A DNA stretch of 12,431 nucleotides from Pirellulaceae bacterium (GCA_030744095.1 JASLRF010000169.1:1-12431), one strand, 5' to 3'; shown: positions 1-7,714, counted from the stretch's first letter. Notes: a model not told the origin generated them from the sequence alone. Numbers and translations: made by a program.

Positions 1-216
1 GTACTGTTCGATCTACCGATTGTATCCGAGTGTCACTTTCCGACCCTGATTTCGAATCTAGACGGCCTTCTCCTGGTTGTCGAGGCGGAACGACTGCGAC
101 GCCAAGTCGTCATGCGAGCGAAAGAGCAGCTTGAAAATAACGATGCCAAAGTTTTGGGCGTGGTTTTCAACAAGCGGCAACACCACGTGCCGAATTGGAT
201 CTACAACCGCGTCTGA
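1..216 (+). CDS. CpsD/CapB-type polysaccharide tyrosine kinase, C-terminal end (partial)
   Basis: Only the last 71 residues are in the window, and the start lies upstream of base 1. Frame 1 is open from the first base to TGA at 214-216. The stretch DGLLLVVEAERLRRQVV followed by VLGVVFNKRQ matches the C-terminal part of the P-loop ATPase domain in CpsD/CapB/Wzc-type bacterial tyrosine kinases, where it follows the Walker B region and ends in a conserved V-L-N turn. Such proteins sit at the cytoplasmic side of a Wzz-like copolymerase and control chain length and export. The visible tail (HVPNWIYNRV) has a single tyrosine, not the Tyr cluster of proteobacterial Wzc. Walker A and A' motifs are outside the window, so catalytic competence cannot be judged. 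A MinD/ParA-like ATPase is the alternative, but the neighbours favour the polysaccharide kinase. Confidence 0.8.
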   Translation, partial: VLFDLPIVSECHFPTLISNLDGLLLVVEAERLRRQVVMRAKEQLENNDAKVLGVVFNKRQHHVPNWIYNRV

Positions 217-302
217 TCGGCTGCCGCCGCCTGGTGGCCGCAAGGCCACACAGTATTGATTCTCCACAAGACGCCGCGTTGTCATACACAGTGGAAACCA
301 AA

Positions 303-1394
303 ATGTTAGAGAAGCTACAAGATCATGTTGGCGGTTCTCATGTTGCCGCCGAGAACGGATACTGCCTGCCGCCGGTGAGTTTTCAGCGTATTCTGCAACG
401 CGAACGGATGCGATCCGATCGCAGCGGCGTTCCATTTGCGTTGCTGGTAATTTCACCGGAGGCAAATCGTCTGGCGGCATTTCAGCAATGCGAAATATCG
501 TTGGCGAATCGACTTCGTGAAACCGATGTTGCCGGATACTTCAGCGATGAGCAACTGGCGGTACTGCTGACGGATACGAATCACGATGGTGCGAAGGCGT
601 TGGCCAAGGTGATCGTGGCGGACTGTGACCTGGCGGACAATGTTGAACTCGGTATTTATGTCTATCCAACATTGCCGACTCAGGTGCTGTTGGCGACCAC
701 GTGCGAGCTTCCACAAGATGCATCCAAGATCTCAAACGAGGGTGCATCAGAGGTTGATTCGCCGGCGCCGAGACTCGCCCAGCCTCTTTTCGCGCAGGCA
801 TTGCCAATTTGGAAACGCACCAGCGATGTTGTCGCGTCTTGCCTGGGATTGATGATATTGGCACCGTTGTTGGCTGTCGTGGCGGCAGCAATCAAGCTGA
901 CTTCCCGGGGGCCAGTTCTCTTTCGACAACTGCGTAGCGGACAGGGTGGCGTGCCGTTCGTAATTTACAAATTCCGCACGATGTGCGCTAGCGCGGAAGA
1001 ACGCAAGGCGGAGTTGCTGGGCCAGAACGAGCAGGACGGGCCCGCGTTTAAGGTCGTGGATGATCCGCGGATTACCGCAATTGGCGGCTACTTGCGGCGG
1101 ACGTGTCTGGATGAACTGCCGCAACTGTGGAATGTTCTGCGCGGCGAAATGACCTTGGTCGGCCCGCGGCCACTTCCGTGCGATGAAGCTCGCCAGTGCG
1201 ACAGTTGGCAACAGCGGCGGTTGGATATGGTCCCTGGTCTGACCTGTTTTTGGCAGGTGGATGGCTCGCGTAGTGATTTTGCTGAATGGATGCGAATGGA
1301 CATCCGCTATTCAGGGCGGGCCTGGTTTTGGGTCGACATTGTGTTGTTATGGCGTACCTTGTTGAAGGTAGTTCTTCATCGAGCCTCCTGTTGA
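303..1394 (+). CDS. polyprenyl-phosphate sugar-1-phosphate transferase with GGDEF-like N-terminal domain
   Basis: This 363-residue membrane enzyme is predicted to transfer a sugar-1-phosphate from a nucleotide sugar to undecaprenyl phosphate, the first step of repeat-unit assembly. Residues about 171-363 form the bacterial sugar transferase domain (WcaJ/PssY/WbaP C-terminal type). They contain a hydrophobic membrane segment at about 176-199, KFRTM at 223-227, DELPQLWNVLRGEM from 270, GPRP at 287-290, and a PGLTCFWQV stretch before the C-terminal hydrophobic helix. Residues about 27-125 (FQRILQRERMRSDRSG, PFALLVI, LRETDVAGYF, then LAVLLTDT) resemble a degenerate GGDEF/nucleotidyl-cyclase fold without a GGDEF signature. 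The usual five-helix CoA-binding-like N-terminus of WbaP/WcaJ is absent. ATG at 303 is chosen because it avoids overlap with the kinase gene and precedes the first conserved block. An in-frame ATG at 195 would add 36 unlikely residues. The sugar cannot be told from sequence. Confidence 0.88.
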   Translation: MLEKLQDHVGGSHVAAENGYCLPPVSFQRILQRERMRSDRSGVPFALLVISPEANRLAAFQQCEISLANRLRETDVAGYFSDEQLAVLLTDTNHDGAKALAKVIVADCDLADNVELGIYVYPTLPTQVLLATTCELPQDASKISNEGASEVDSPAPRLAQPLFAQALPIWKRTSDVVASCLGLMILAPLLAVVAAAIKLTSRGPVLFRQLRSGQGGVPFVIYKFRTMCASAEERKAELLGQNEQDGPAFKVVDDPRITAIGGYLRRTCLDELPQLWNVLRGEMTLVGPRPLPCDEARQCDSWQQRRLDMVPGLTCFWQVDGSRSDFAEWMRMDIRYSGRAWFWVDIVLLWRTLLKVVLHRASC

Positions 1395-1476
1395 GTGGCT
1401 TCCGCCTTAGCATCTGAACGCGGCCAACGCCTGTTGTTGTCGGCCTACCTGAAATCAACCGTTTGTCGAGTCCATC

Positions 1477-2436
1477 ATGTCGACGCTGCAAACCGTGCCT
1501 ACCGAACCGGTTACGGCACCTGGCAAGGGCGACCGGTCGTTTCCAGTGCCGCCGTCTGGTTCGGCCAAATGGCGCCGCAAGAAAGAGCGAGCACTGTGTC
1601 AAATTGCTGCCGCATCGCGATTCCTTGGTGGGCCCCGACAGAGCCCGACGCCCGGTTCGTCGACGACAGGGATTCTGACCTACCACCATGTGGCGAAACA
1701 AGTGGCCAGCGATCCTTTCCTATTGAACGTGACACCGCAACGATTTAGGGAACAGATCGAAGGGCTGATCCGATTTGGTTATAGGGCTTGCTCGCTACGA
1801 GACGTGGTTGCCTGCCACCGAGAGAATCGAGCGTTACCAGACGAATCGTTCATCGTAGTCTTTGACGATGGACATCACAGCGTCTACGAAAACGCGTGGC
1901 CTGTTCTCAGGGACTTGGGCGTCCCGGCCACGATCTTCTTAGCGACGGGTTATCTTGATCGCGACACCCCGCTTCCGTTTGATACGTGCCAGACCGGTTT
2001 GTCTCGCTGTGGCGACACAAGACGACCACTTACCACACTTGAATGTGAAGAGATGTTGGGTAGTGGCTTGATCGACCTGGGGTCTCACACGCACACTCAC
2101 GAGGACTTTTGCGGCCAGCCCGATCAGTTTGCTTACGATTTGACCTGTTCCTTGCAGTTGCTCCGCGGGCGTTTCGGCCTCAAACGGGTCACATTTTCCT
2201 TTCCCTACGGGCGATTTGATGCCGAAATGCAGCGAATTCTGGAGCAGCACCAACTGCTATGCGCGGTGACGGCGGAGTGCCAGTGCGTGACCCTCGGCGG
2301 TACCGGTCCCAATGTCGACCCGTTCGGTTGGGGCCGGTTCGGCGCCACTCAATTCGACACACCGCGCACGTTGGCAGCCAAATTGGATGGGTGGTACACG
2401 TGGCTGCAGCAACACTGGCGAAGACTTCGACGCTGA
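1477..2436 (+). CDS. NodB-type polysaccharide deacetylase
   Basis: This 319-residue protein of the carbohydrate esterase 4 (NodB homology) type is predicted to remove N- or O-acetyl groups from a glycan using a divalent metal. Visible motifs are TYHHV near residue 68, motif 1 FDDG at 129-132 (D130 putative base, D131 metal ligand), motif 2 HTHTH at 204-208 (H204 and H208 metal ligands), and PYG at 243-245 (motif 3). Motif 1 has Val where many family members have Thr (VFDDG rather than TFDDG). The first 60 residues are Pro/Ser/Arg-rich with no clear signal peptide, so it may act on lipid-linked intermediates in the cytoplasm; this is inference. The 82-base gap before it holds nothing recognisable. 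The start ATG has only a weak ribosome site. Its place between the initiating transferase and the flippase fits a tailoring role. Confidence 0.88.
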   Translation: MSTLQTVPTEPVTAPGKGDRSFPVPPSGSAKWRRKKERALCQIAAASRFLGGPRQSPTPGSSTTGILTYHHVAKQVASDPFLLNVTPQRFREQIEGLIRFGYRACSLRDVVACHRENRALPDESFIVVFDDGHHSVYENAWPVLRDLGVPATIFLATGYLDRDTPLPFDTCQTGLSRCGDTRRPLTTLECEEMLGSGLIDLGSHTHTHEDFCGQPDQFAYDLTCSLQLLRGRFGLKRVTFSFPYGRFDAEMQRILEQHQLLCAVTAECQCVTLGGTGPNVDPFGWGRFGATQFDTPRTLAAKLDGWYTWLQQHWRRLRR

Positions 2437-2627
2437 ACTGTCTGTGTTGCGAGATAACACCACCGTGTTGTCTGGCCGCAACATGGGTGAGATCAGCGAT
2501 CCCGCCAGACGCTCCAGAGGTCGTTACGGAGCTAGAGTTTATGACCGGTGGCACAATTTCTCGCCAGTGCGGCGCTCGCCTTGCAACGATTTGAAACAGG
2601 GGAAGATCTGCGCATACGTCCGCGACC

Positions 2628-2632
2628 AAGGA
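2628..2632 (+). promoter_or_regulatory. Shine-Dalgarno AAGGA for the flippase gene
   Basis: AAGGA lies 8 bases before ATG 2641 and supports that start over an in-frame GTG at 2548, which lacks such a site and would add 31 residues of no recognisable homology. Confidence 0.6.
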
Positions 2633-2640
2633 ACGACTTC

Positions 2641-3987
2641 ATGGCGACAAGCACGCTGATCCACGAGGACGACCAAGGGGCGCCCCGCCGCCTGGCGCTA
2701 CGTGGGCTGGCAAAAAGACTGATGGCTTCCACGGATACGCACCGTGGAATCTCTGCCGTCTTAGATCAGGGTATCGTGAGCGGCCTGAGTTTCGCGACCT
2801 GTTCGATCGTCGCCATCGCCTGCGGTCGCTTCGAGTTGGGCGTAGCCCATCTCGTTTTGACGATTCTGGTGCTGGCCATGAACGTTCAAGGTGAGTTGGT
2901 CAATGCACCGTTCACGGTCTATCGACAGCGGCAACACGCGGCGGATCGCGCTGCATTCACCGGCAGCATGTTCGTCCACCAGAGTTGGTTGGCCGCCTTG
3001 AGCTTTATCGGTGTGTGCGGCTACCTGATCGTGTTGTATTGTGGGATTGGTCCGACTCACTTGATCGCGCCGTTGTGGATGCTGCTGCTGGCCCTGCCTT
3101 TCTGTTTAATGCACGCATTTCTGCGCCATTTGGCGTTCGCCTGCTTTCAGTTTCGCATTGCTCTGGCCATGGACATTACCGTCACATGGATTCAACTCGG
3201 TACGATCATGGCGCTATTCTTTACCGGCACGCTGACCGTCTCGTCGATCTTTGTTGCGATGGGGACAGCAAGTGCGATCGCCTGTGTTGCATGGTACTTG
3301 GTCCGTCCGGAGCCGTTTCAGATTGTCTGGCGGCGAAGTTGGCACGACTGGTGCGCCAATTGGTTGTTCGGCCGCTGGGCCATGCTCTCTCACGCCATCG
3401 GTTGCGCGATGACCTACGTCTTGCCCTGGCTGTTGGCGGCGATGCATGACGAATCCGCGACTGGCACGCTCGCCGCCTGCAGCAAGCTGAGTGCCTTGGC
3501 TGGAACATTTGTGGTGGGTGTGGCTCACTACCTTACGCCTAAGGCCGTCGCTTCCTACGCAAGTCATGGGTTGGCCGGGCTTCATCGCGTTTTAGGCGTG
3601 ACGGCCGGAGTCTTCGTTTCGGCTGTGGGCCTGTTTTGCTTGATCGTACTGGTCACCGGGGACACACTCCTGACGGCTTTGTTCGGTAATGAATTTGCCG
3701 GGGCTGGGGCTGTGGCAAGTGTGCTGTCCCTGGCCGTTCTCCTCAATAGTCTGGCCGTCGTTGCGGGCAATGCGTTGTGGGCTATCGACCGACCACAAGC
3801 CAACCTGATTGGCGATGTCGCCGCCCTTCTGGCGACCTTGGTTGCGGCGGTTTGGCTGGTTGGCTGTTGGGGAGCACTCGGCGCGGCGGTGGCGATTCTG
3901 GTCGGTGGTGGCGTGGGTGCTGTCGTCCGTGGCACGACATTTTGGATTCTGAGTCAGCGCATTGCCGCTGCTGCGGAGGGTGTCTGA
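2641..3987 (+). CDS. Wzx-like polysaccharide flippase (MOP superfamily membrane protein)
   Basis: This 448-residue, very hydrophobic protein has about 12 predicted membrane segments spread over residues about 40-440, for example SFATCSIVAIACG, MLLLALPFCLMHAFL and AGVFVSAVGLFCLIVLV. Length, segment number and a short polar N-terminus fit the Wzx/RfbX group of the MOP superfamily, which moves undecaprenyl-linked repeat units across the inner membrane. A polar loop with RPEPFQIVWRRSWHDW precedes a segment beginning FGRWAMLSHAIG, as is common in these proteins. Individual catalytic residues are not conserved in this family, so the call rests on topology and on the polymerase gene directly downstream. 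The stop overlaps the next start by one base (TGATG, 3985-3989), implying translational coupling. Start 2641 is chosen for its good ribosome site. The substrate is unknown. Confidence 0.82.
   Translation: MATSTLIHEDDQGAPRRLALRGLAKRLMASTDTHRGISAVLDQGIVSGLSFATCSIVAIACGRFELGVAHLVLTILVLAMNVQGELVNAPFTVYRQRQHAADRAAFTGSMFVHQSWLAALSFIGVCGYLIVLYCGIGPTHLIAPLWMLLLALPFCLMHAFLRHLAFACFQFRIALAMDITVTWIQLGTIMALFFTGTLTVSSIFVAMGTASAIACVAWYLVRPEPFQIVWRRSWHDWCANWLFGRWAMLSHAIGCAMTYVLPWLLAAMHDESATGTLAACSKLSALAGTFVVGVAHYLTPKAVASYASHGLAGLHRVLGVTAGVFVSAVGLFCLIVLVTGDTLLTALFGNEFAGAGAVASVLSLAVLLNSLAVVAGNALWAIDRPQANLIGDVAALLATLVAAVWLVGCWGALGAAVAILVGGGVGAVVRGTTFWILSQRIAAAAEGV
3975..3980 (+). promoter_or_regulatory. Shine-Dalgarno GGAGGG for the polymerase gene
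   Basis: GGAGGG inside the flippase 3' end lies 6 bases before ATG 3987. It fixes the polymerase start at the TGATG junction instead of an upstream in-frame position inside the flippase gene. Confidence 0.7.
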
Positions 3988-5378
3988 TGCAAGGCCAGCT
4001 CGTTCAAACAAGTAATATCAACAATCGGGAGAATGACGGAGCCTCGTGGATTCTGATCGCCCTGATCGCACTTGTCCTAGGCACTGCATTTTTCGTTAGT
4101 GAAGTCGATTGGCACATTTCTACATACGAGAACTACTCGCTGGAAGCCGACGACGCCGAAGCCTTGGTGGCCACGGGCAGTAACACGCGAAAAGCTATTT
4201 ACGCCACAATTGGTCTGCTGGGTGGGCTGCTGCTGCTGGCCGCCAGCCGCCAGCCTCGGCGACTTGCGAACCCGACGATGATGTTCTTGGCGACATACGT
4301 TGTGATGTGCTGCGCCAGTATCGCCTGGTCGGACGATCCGATTTTGTCAATCAAACGCGTAGCGGTCCTGGGCTTCTGCATCTTGGGAGCCATCGGCGTG
4401 GCGAAACACCTTAATGCGCTTGACCTGCTCAAGCTAACCGTCGTCATCGCATTTTTCCTGGTTGGCATGGGCGTGTGCACCGAATTGGCTTTGGGGACCT
4501 TCAAGCCGTTTAACGGGAACTACCGTTTTGCGGGTACGGTGCACCCCAATACCCAAGGTGCCTACTGTGCCGTCTTGGCGATTGCGGGATTCTTTGGGGC
4601 CAAAGGCCCGACGCGCGGCCGGTTCGTCTATCTGGCGGCACTGGCCCTCGGGATCGGACTGTTGCTGCTGACAAAATCTCGAGCAAGTTGTGCCGGGTGC
4701 CTGTTTGCGCTGTCAGCGGCCTGGCTCTTGAGTTCCGGCAGGGTCGCTCGGACGTTTGCCTGCGTCGGTGGTCCTCTGGCTGTCTGTCTGATCTTGATTG
4801 CATCGTTGCTGGCTGGCATGGAGGTGACCAGCGAACTCGACCGCGCCGCCCGCCTCGGTCGATCGGAACTCGAATCGAGCGTCGCGGGCCTCAATGGCCG
4901 TGTACCGCTGTGGACGCATCTGATGTCCCATGTCAGCGAGCGGCCTTTGTTGGGGTATGGCTACAACGGATTCTGGACGCCTCAACGGATTTACGAGATT
5001 TCCAGCGAACATGAATGGACGATCGCGACTGCCCATTCAGTTGTCATTGACGTGTTGCTAAGCGTCGGAATGATTGGTGGTCTGTTGTTTGGGATCACCT
5101 TTGCGATGACGCTGTATCAAGCGGGACGGCGGTGTCTGCAGACGCACGCCGCGGGTGATACGTACGTGTTTGCCTTGGCGATGTTTGCCATTGTCTCCGG
5201 GGTGTTCGAATCCGGCTTCGCGCAGCCGGCGGGGTTCGACACGTTTGTGGTGGCGTGCGGCTTGTTCTACGTCGTCATGCTACGGGAACGATGTGTTGCC
5301 GATCCGTCGCAACCAGGAAACATCGCGGCGACCCGCTGCCACCCCTTGCCTGTTCCTTACGGTGTGGGGAGCTCATGA
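3987..5378 (+). CDS. Wzy/O-antigen ligase-like polysaccharide polymerase
   Basis: This 463-residue integral membrane protein has about 10-11 hydrophobic segments. Wzy_C/O-antigen ligase family features are present: a periplasmic-type loop RFAGTVHPNTQG at about 180-191, TKSRAS about 50 residues further on, then the large hydrophilic loop with LNGRVPLWTHL, ERPLLGYGYNGFW and AHSVVIDVLLSVG (H350). These correspond to the conserved R...HPN, S-R, G-R...W, P-x-x-G-x-G and H-N/S patches of ExoQ/WaaL relatives. It is predicted to polymerise undecaprenyl-linked repeats on the outer face of the inner membrane; a ligase role cannot be excluded on sequence alone. A 1-base overlap with the flippase and another with the next gene (TGATG, 5376-5380) indicate one operon. 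The last 30 residues are Pro-rich and not conserved. Confidence 0.87.
   Translation: MQGQLVQTSNINNRENDGASWILIALIALVLGTAFFVSEVDWHISTYENYSLEADDAEALVATGSNTRKAIYATIGLLGGLLLLAASRQPRRLANPTMMFLATYVVMCCASIAWSDDPILSIKRVAVLGFCILGAIGVAKHLNALDLLKLTVVIAFFLVGMGVCTELALGTFKPFNGNYRFAGTVHPNTQGAYCAVLAIAGFFGAKGPTRGRFVYLAALALGIGLLLLTKSRASCAGCLFALSAAWLLSSGRVARTFACVGGPLAVCLILIASLLAGMEVTSELDRAARLGRSELESSVAGLNGRVPLWTHLMSHVSERPLLGYGYNGFWTPQRIYEISSEHEWTIATAHSVVIDVLLSVGMIGGLLFGITFAMTLYQAGRRCLQTHAAGDTYVFALAMFAIVSGVFESGFAQPAGFDTFVVACGLFYVVMLRERCVADPSQPGNIAATRCHPLPVPYGVGSS
5366..5371 (+). promoter_or_regulatory. Shine-Dalgarno GGGGAG deciding the CelD-like start
   Basis: GGGGAG lies 3 bases before ATG 5375 but 6 bases before ATG 5378. 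Spacing therefore favours the second of the two tandem ATGs, which also matches the N-terminus of the paralogue at 6670 (MNV in both). Confidence 0.6.
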
Positions 5379-6448
5379 TGAACGTCGAATTGATCTCAGC
5401 GAACCGGCTCGAATCACATCACGTTGCCGCTTGGACGGATGTTCTCCGCTTGCAACCGTCGTTGGACAGTCCATTCTTCACACCAGAATTTACCCAGGTC
5501 GTGGCCTCGGTTCGCAAGGATGTTGAGGTCGCGTTGCTCTACGACGATGGTCGTTTGGCTGGCTTCTTTCCGTTTCAACGTACGCGGATGAATGTCGCCG
5601 TACCCGTCGGTGCGGGATTTTCCGAATTCCACGGCGTCATTGCCTCGCCGGACCTGCGCTGGAGTGCGCCGGAGTTGCTACGTGGTTGTGGGTTGCTGGC
5701 TTGGAAATACGACCACGTGCCTGTTTCGCAGGAGCCGTTTGCGAGATTTCACCAACGTGTCGGTAATTCACCATTTATGAATCTGACCGACGGGTTCGGA
5801 GCGTACTGCGCCGAACGACAGCGCAGCGGATCATCGGTTGTCCGAAAAACTGCCCGCAAACTCCGCAAGCTTCAGCGTAAAGTCGGACAGGTGTGTTTCG
5901 AGCTGCACGATGGCGGCCAGCGAGGGCTCGAAAAGCTGATCGAATGGAAGTCAGCACAGCACGCGCGAACCGGCGTAATCGACGTGTTTAGACGCGGCTG
6001 GGTGACAGATCTTCTTCGCCGCGTTCACTGTCATCAGGACACGGATTTCTCGGGAGTCATGTCTGTCCTTTCTGTCGGCGGTCAACCGATCGCAGTTCAT
6101 CTAGGGATGCGAACCGGCACCGTTGCGCACATGTGGTACCCCGCCTTTGATACGGATTTCGGCGAGTATTCGCCTGGCATGATCCTGTTTTTGGAGATGG
6201 CACGCGAGTTGGCTAAGCAAGGTGTTGTTCGCATAGATCTTGGACCGACTCCACAGCGTTACAAGCAGAGTCTCCGGAGCGGTGACATCGCGGTTGCCAT
6301 CGGAACGGCCGACCGGTACTTGTTGGCGCAGTTGGGGCGGCAGGCGTGGCAGGCTGGTCGAAGGCAAGTTCGCGCCTCCATCCTCGCCAAGCCGGCGCGC
6401 GTTCCCGCTAGATGGCTCTATCGAGTGCGTCAATGGCGGGCACTGTGA
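5378..6448 (+). CDS. CelD/BcsL-like GNAT-fold acyltransferase
   Basis: This 356-residue soluble protein belongs to the CelD/BcsL type (Acetyltransf_6, GNAT/FemAB-like fold), frequent in exopolysaccharide and cellulose loci. It is presumed to transfer an acyl group to sugars or a related acceptor; the substrate is unknown. The N-terminal half ends in a basic helix SVVRKTARKLRKLQRK. The C-terminal GNAT half carries MWYPAFDTDFGEYSPGMILF, then IDLGPTPQRYKQSL with DLG at 287-289 and YK at 295-296, the usual signature of the family. Tandem ATGs at 5375 and 5378 are both possible; 5378 is preferred for ribosome-site spacing and paralogue alignment. Its start overlaps the polymerase stop (TGATG). A 221-base gap follows, with no clear terminator. 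A broken paralogue starts at 6670. Confidence 0.83.
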   Translation: MNVELISANRLESHHVAAWTDVLRLQPSLDSPFFTPEFTQVVASVRKDVEVALLYDDGRLAGFFPFQRTRMNVAVPVGAGFSEFHGVIASPDLRWSAPELLRGCGLLAWKYDHVPVSQEPFARFHQRVGNSPFMNLTDGFGAYCAERQRSGSSVVRKTARKLRKLQRKVGQVCFELHDGGQRGLEKLIEWKSAQHARTGVIDVFRRGWVTDLLRRVHCHQDTDFSGVMSVLSVGGQPIAVHLGMRTGTVAHMWYPAFDTDFGEYSPGMILFLEMARELAKQGVVRIDLGPTPQRYKQSLRSGDIAVAIGTADRYLLAQLGRQAWQAGRRQVRASILAKPARVPARWLYRVRQWRAL

Positions 6449-6597
6449 CAATTTCGCAATCGGGATAGTATCGTAAATAGGACAACCGTCACAACTAACG
6501 CGAAGTCGGCATCCGACGACTAGGATTCAGAATCGGGGTAGATTGCGGAACGGTTTCCAACGTTTTGTCACCGCTCGCGTCGTAAGTTTGAACAGCC

Positions 6598-6640
6598 GAA
6601 GCCTCTTGATACGGGCACTATATGTCTGAGGAAGCCTCTT
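6598..6640 (+). repeat. 10-bp direct repeat GAAGCCTCTT, two copies
   Basis: GAAGCCTCTT occurs at 6598-6607 and again at 6631-6640, a 33-base period, in the 221-base gap between the two CelD-like genes. The same gap has a short inverted repeat GTCGG-CAT-CCGAC at 6505-6517. No protein, RNA gene or T-rich terminator is evident. The repeats could be an operator, but two 10-mers may also be chance. Confidence 0.3.
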
Positions 6641-6669
6641 AGCTGCCGCGTAACGACTCGAGCAGAGCG

Positions 6670-7278
6670 ATGAATGTGATAGCTGTTTCCGCACGTGATC
6701 TAACAAGGGATCACGCTATGCAATGGCGGACGTTACAGGCCGCGAATCCGTCATGCGCCGGGCCGCATTTTTGCATTGAGTTCGTCCAGGCCGTGGCGGA
6801 GGTGCGTGGGGACATTGAAGTCGCCATGGTGTCGCAAGATGGTGAGCCTATCGCATTCGTTCCCTTTCGACGAGCAAGGGGCAATGTCGCGCGACCGATC
6901 GCTGACAACTTCTCCGATTTCCAGGGATGCGTCGTCTCGCCAGACGCTTCGTGGGCAGCCGATGAGGTCCTACGACAGTGCCGTCTCAATGCATTCCACT
7001 TTTCTAATGTGCCAGAGAACTGCCCCGCGCTGGAGCCCTTTTTCTGGCAACGCAGGGAAGCCTCCTACATCGACCTGTCGAACGGATTCGAGGAGTATCG
7101 AGCCGCGAGGCGCAGAGCTGGCAGCGACGAAATCCAAGAATCTCTACGAAAGACTCGCAAGATCCAACGCGATACCCGACTGCAAGGACCTATCGGCGGA
7201 AAGACATGCCTGGCACAGGCAACGCGCTTGTCGCTCGTCCAGTGTTTGACGCCATCGGAGACTTCGACGAAGCGATGA
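6670..7278 (+). pseudogene. truncated CelD/BcsL-like acyltransferase (N-terminal half only)
   Basis: The reading frame gives 202 residues. The first about 168 align along their length with the intact CelD-like protein at 5378-6448: both begin MNV, share IEVA/VEVA, FVPF/FFPF, FSDFQG/FSEFHG and SPD, and reach a basic helix (SLRKTRKIQRD against TARKLRKLQRK). After about base 7173 similarity stops. The remaining about 34 residues (from RLQGPIGGKT to the stop) are the out-of-frame reading of a glycosyltransferase gene. The GNAT half with the DLG...YK signature is missing, so activity is not expected. The family is normally about 350 residues. The ATG lacks a strong ribosome site. It is paralogous, not a recent duplicate, because the sequences have diverged well. 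Confidence 0.8.
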
Positions 7279-7709
7279 CCGGCGGCGGCTCGGACTACGA
7301 TTTTTTTACTCGTGCTCGTGACGCAGGATATCCACTTTGGTACTCGCCCGAGGCGGTCGTTTACCATCGCGTTCCGGCGGAACGATTGACCTCGGAATTT
7401 CTGCGTTGGGATGCACTTTCCGGGGGTGCCGAGCACGCAGGTTATTTTGATTTTCAACGCAAGGGGCGAACGGCGGTGTTAAGTTTGTGCGGGGCGCGCC
7501 TCGTTCAGGCGTTGATCATCCACGTGCCGCTGTTGCTATGGGCTCAGCTGCTCGGCGACACACATGCCATTTTAGGGCGAAGAACCTCGTTGTGGCGGAC
7601 GGAGGGCTACGTCAGACGTACGCTTTCGATCATTGCACCGGTTTGGTTTGCCCAGCCGCGTTTTTTTGAGTCGCTTGACCTTCGTCGTGGACGATCTATT
7701 TGCGGGTAA
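7206..7709 (+). pseudogene. GT2 glycosyltransferase remnant (C-terminal half only)
   Basis: An open frame of 167 residues starts at ATG 7206, in a different frame from the CelD remnant it overlaps. PGTGNALVARPVFDAIGDFDEAMTGGGSDYDFFTRARDAGY matches the acceptor-binding half of GT-A family 2 glycosyltransferases (G-x-N, then the F-D-E block and the D-x-D-F/W block), followed by the AVVYH and LRWDALSGG stretches and a hydrophobic segment (ALIIHVPLLLWAQLL). The nucleotide-sugar half (CTFNR-type start and DxD metal site) is absent, so it should be inactive. The homology may extend upstream of the ATG to about 7185 (in-frame TYRRKDMP). The full-length GT2 at 8956 shows what is missing, roughly 170-190 residues. 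Five bases separate its stop from the next ATG. Its frame is otherwise undamaged, which suggests a fairly recent loss. Confidence 0.75.
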
Positions 7710-7714
7710 GTCGC

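Noticed and set aside
195..302. Upstream start for the sugar transferase at ATG 195
   Set aside because: It overlaps the kinase gene by 22 bases and adds 36 residues with no family match; ATG 303 is simpler.
58..480. 140-residue open frame on the - strand
   Set aside because: Antisense to the kinase end and the sugar transferase start, both with recognisable family motifs; no motif of its own.
1072..1701. 209-residue open frame on the - strand
   Set aside because: Antisense to the conserved sugar transferase and the deacetylase start; Arg-rich low-information product typical of a high-G+C shadow.
1395..1748. 117-residue + strand frame after the sugar transferase
   Set aside because: It overlaps the deacetylase gene in another frame and shows no family motif.
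2548..2640. GTG 2548 as flippase start
   Set aside because: No ribosome site there, while ATG 2641 has AAGGA at good spacing and begins a typical short polar N-terminus.
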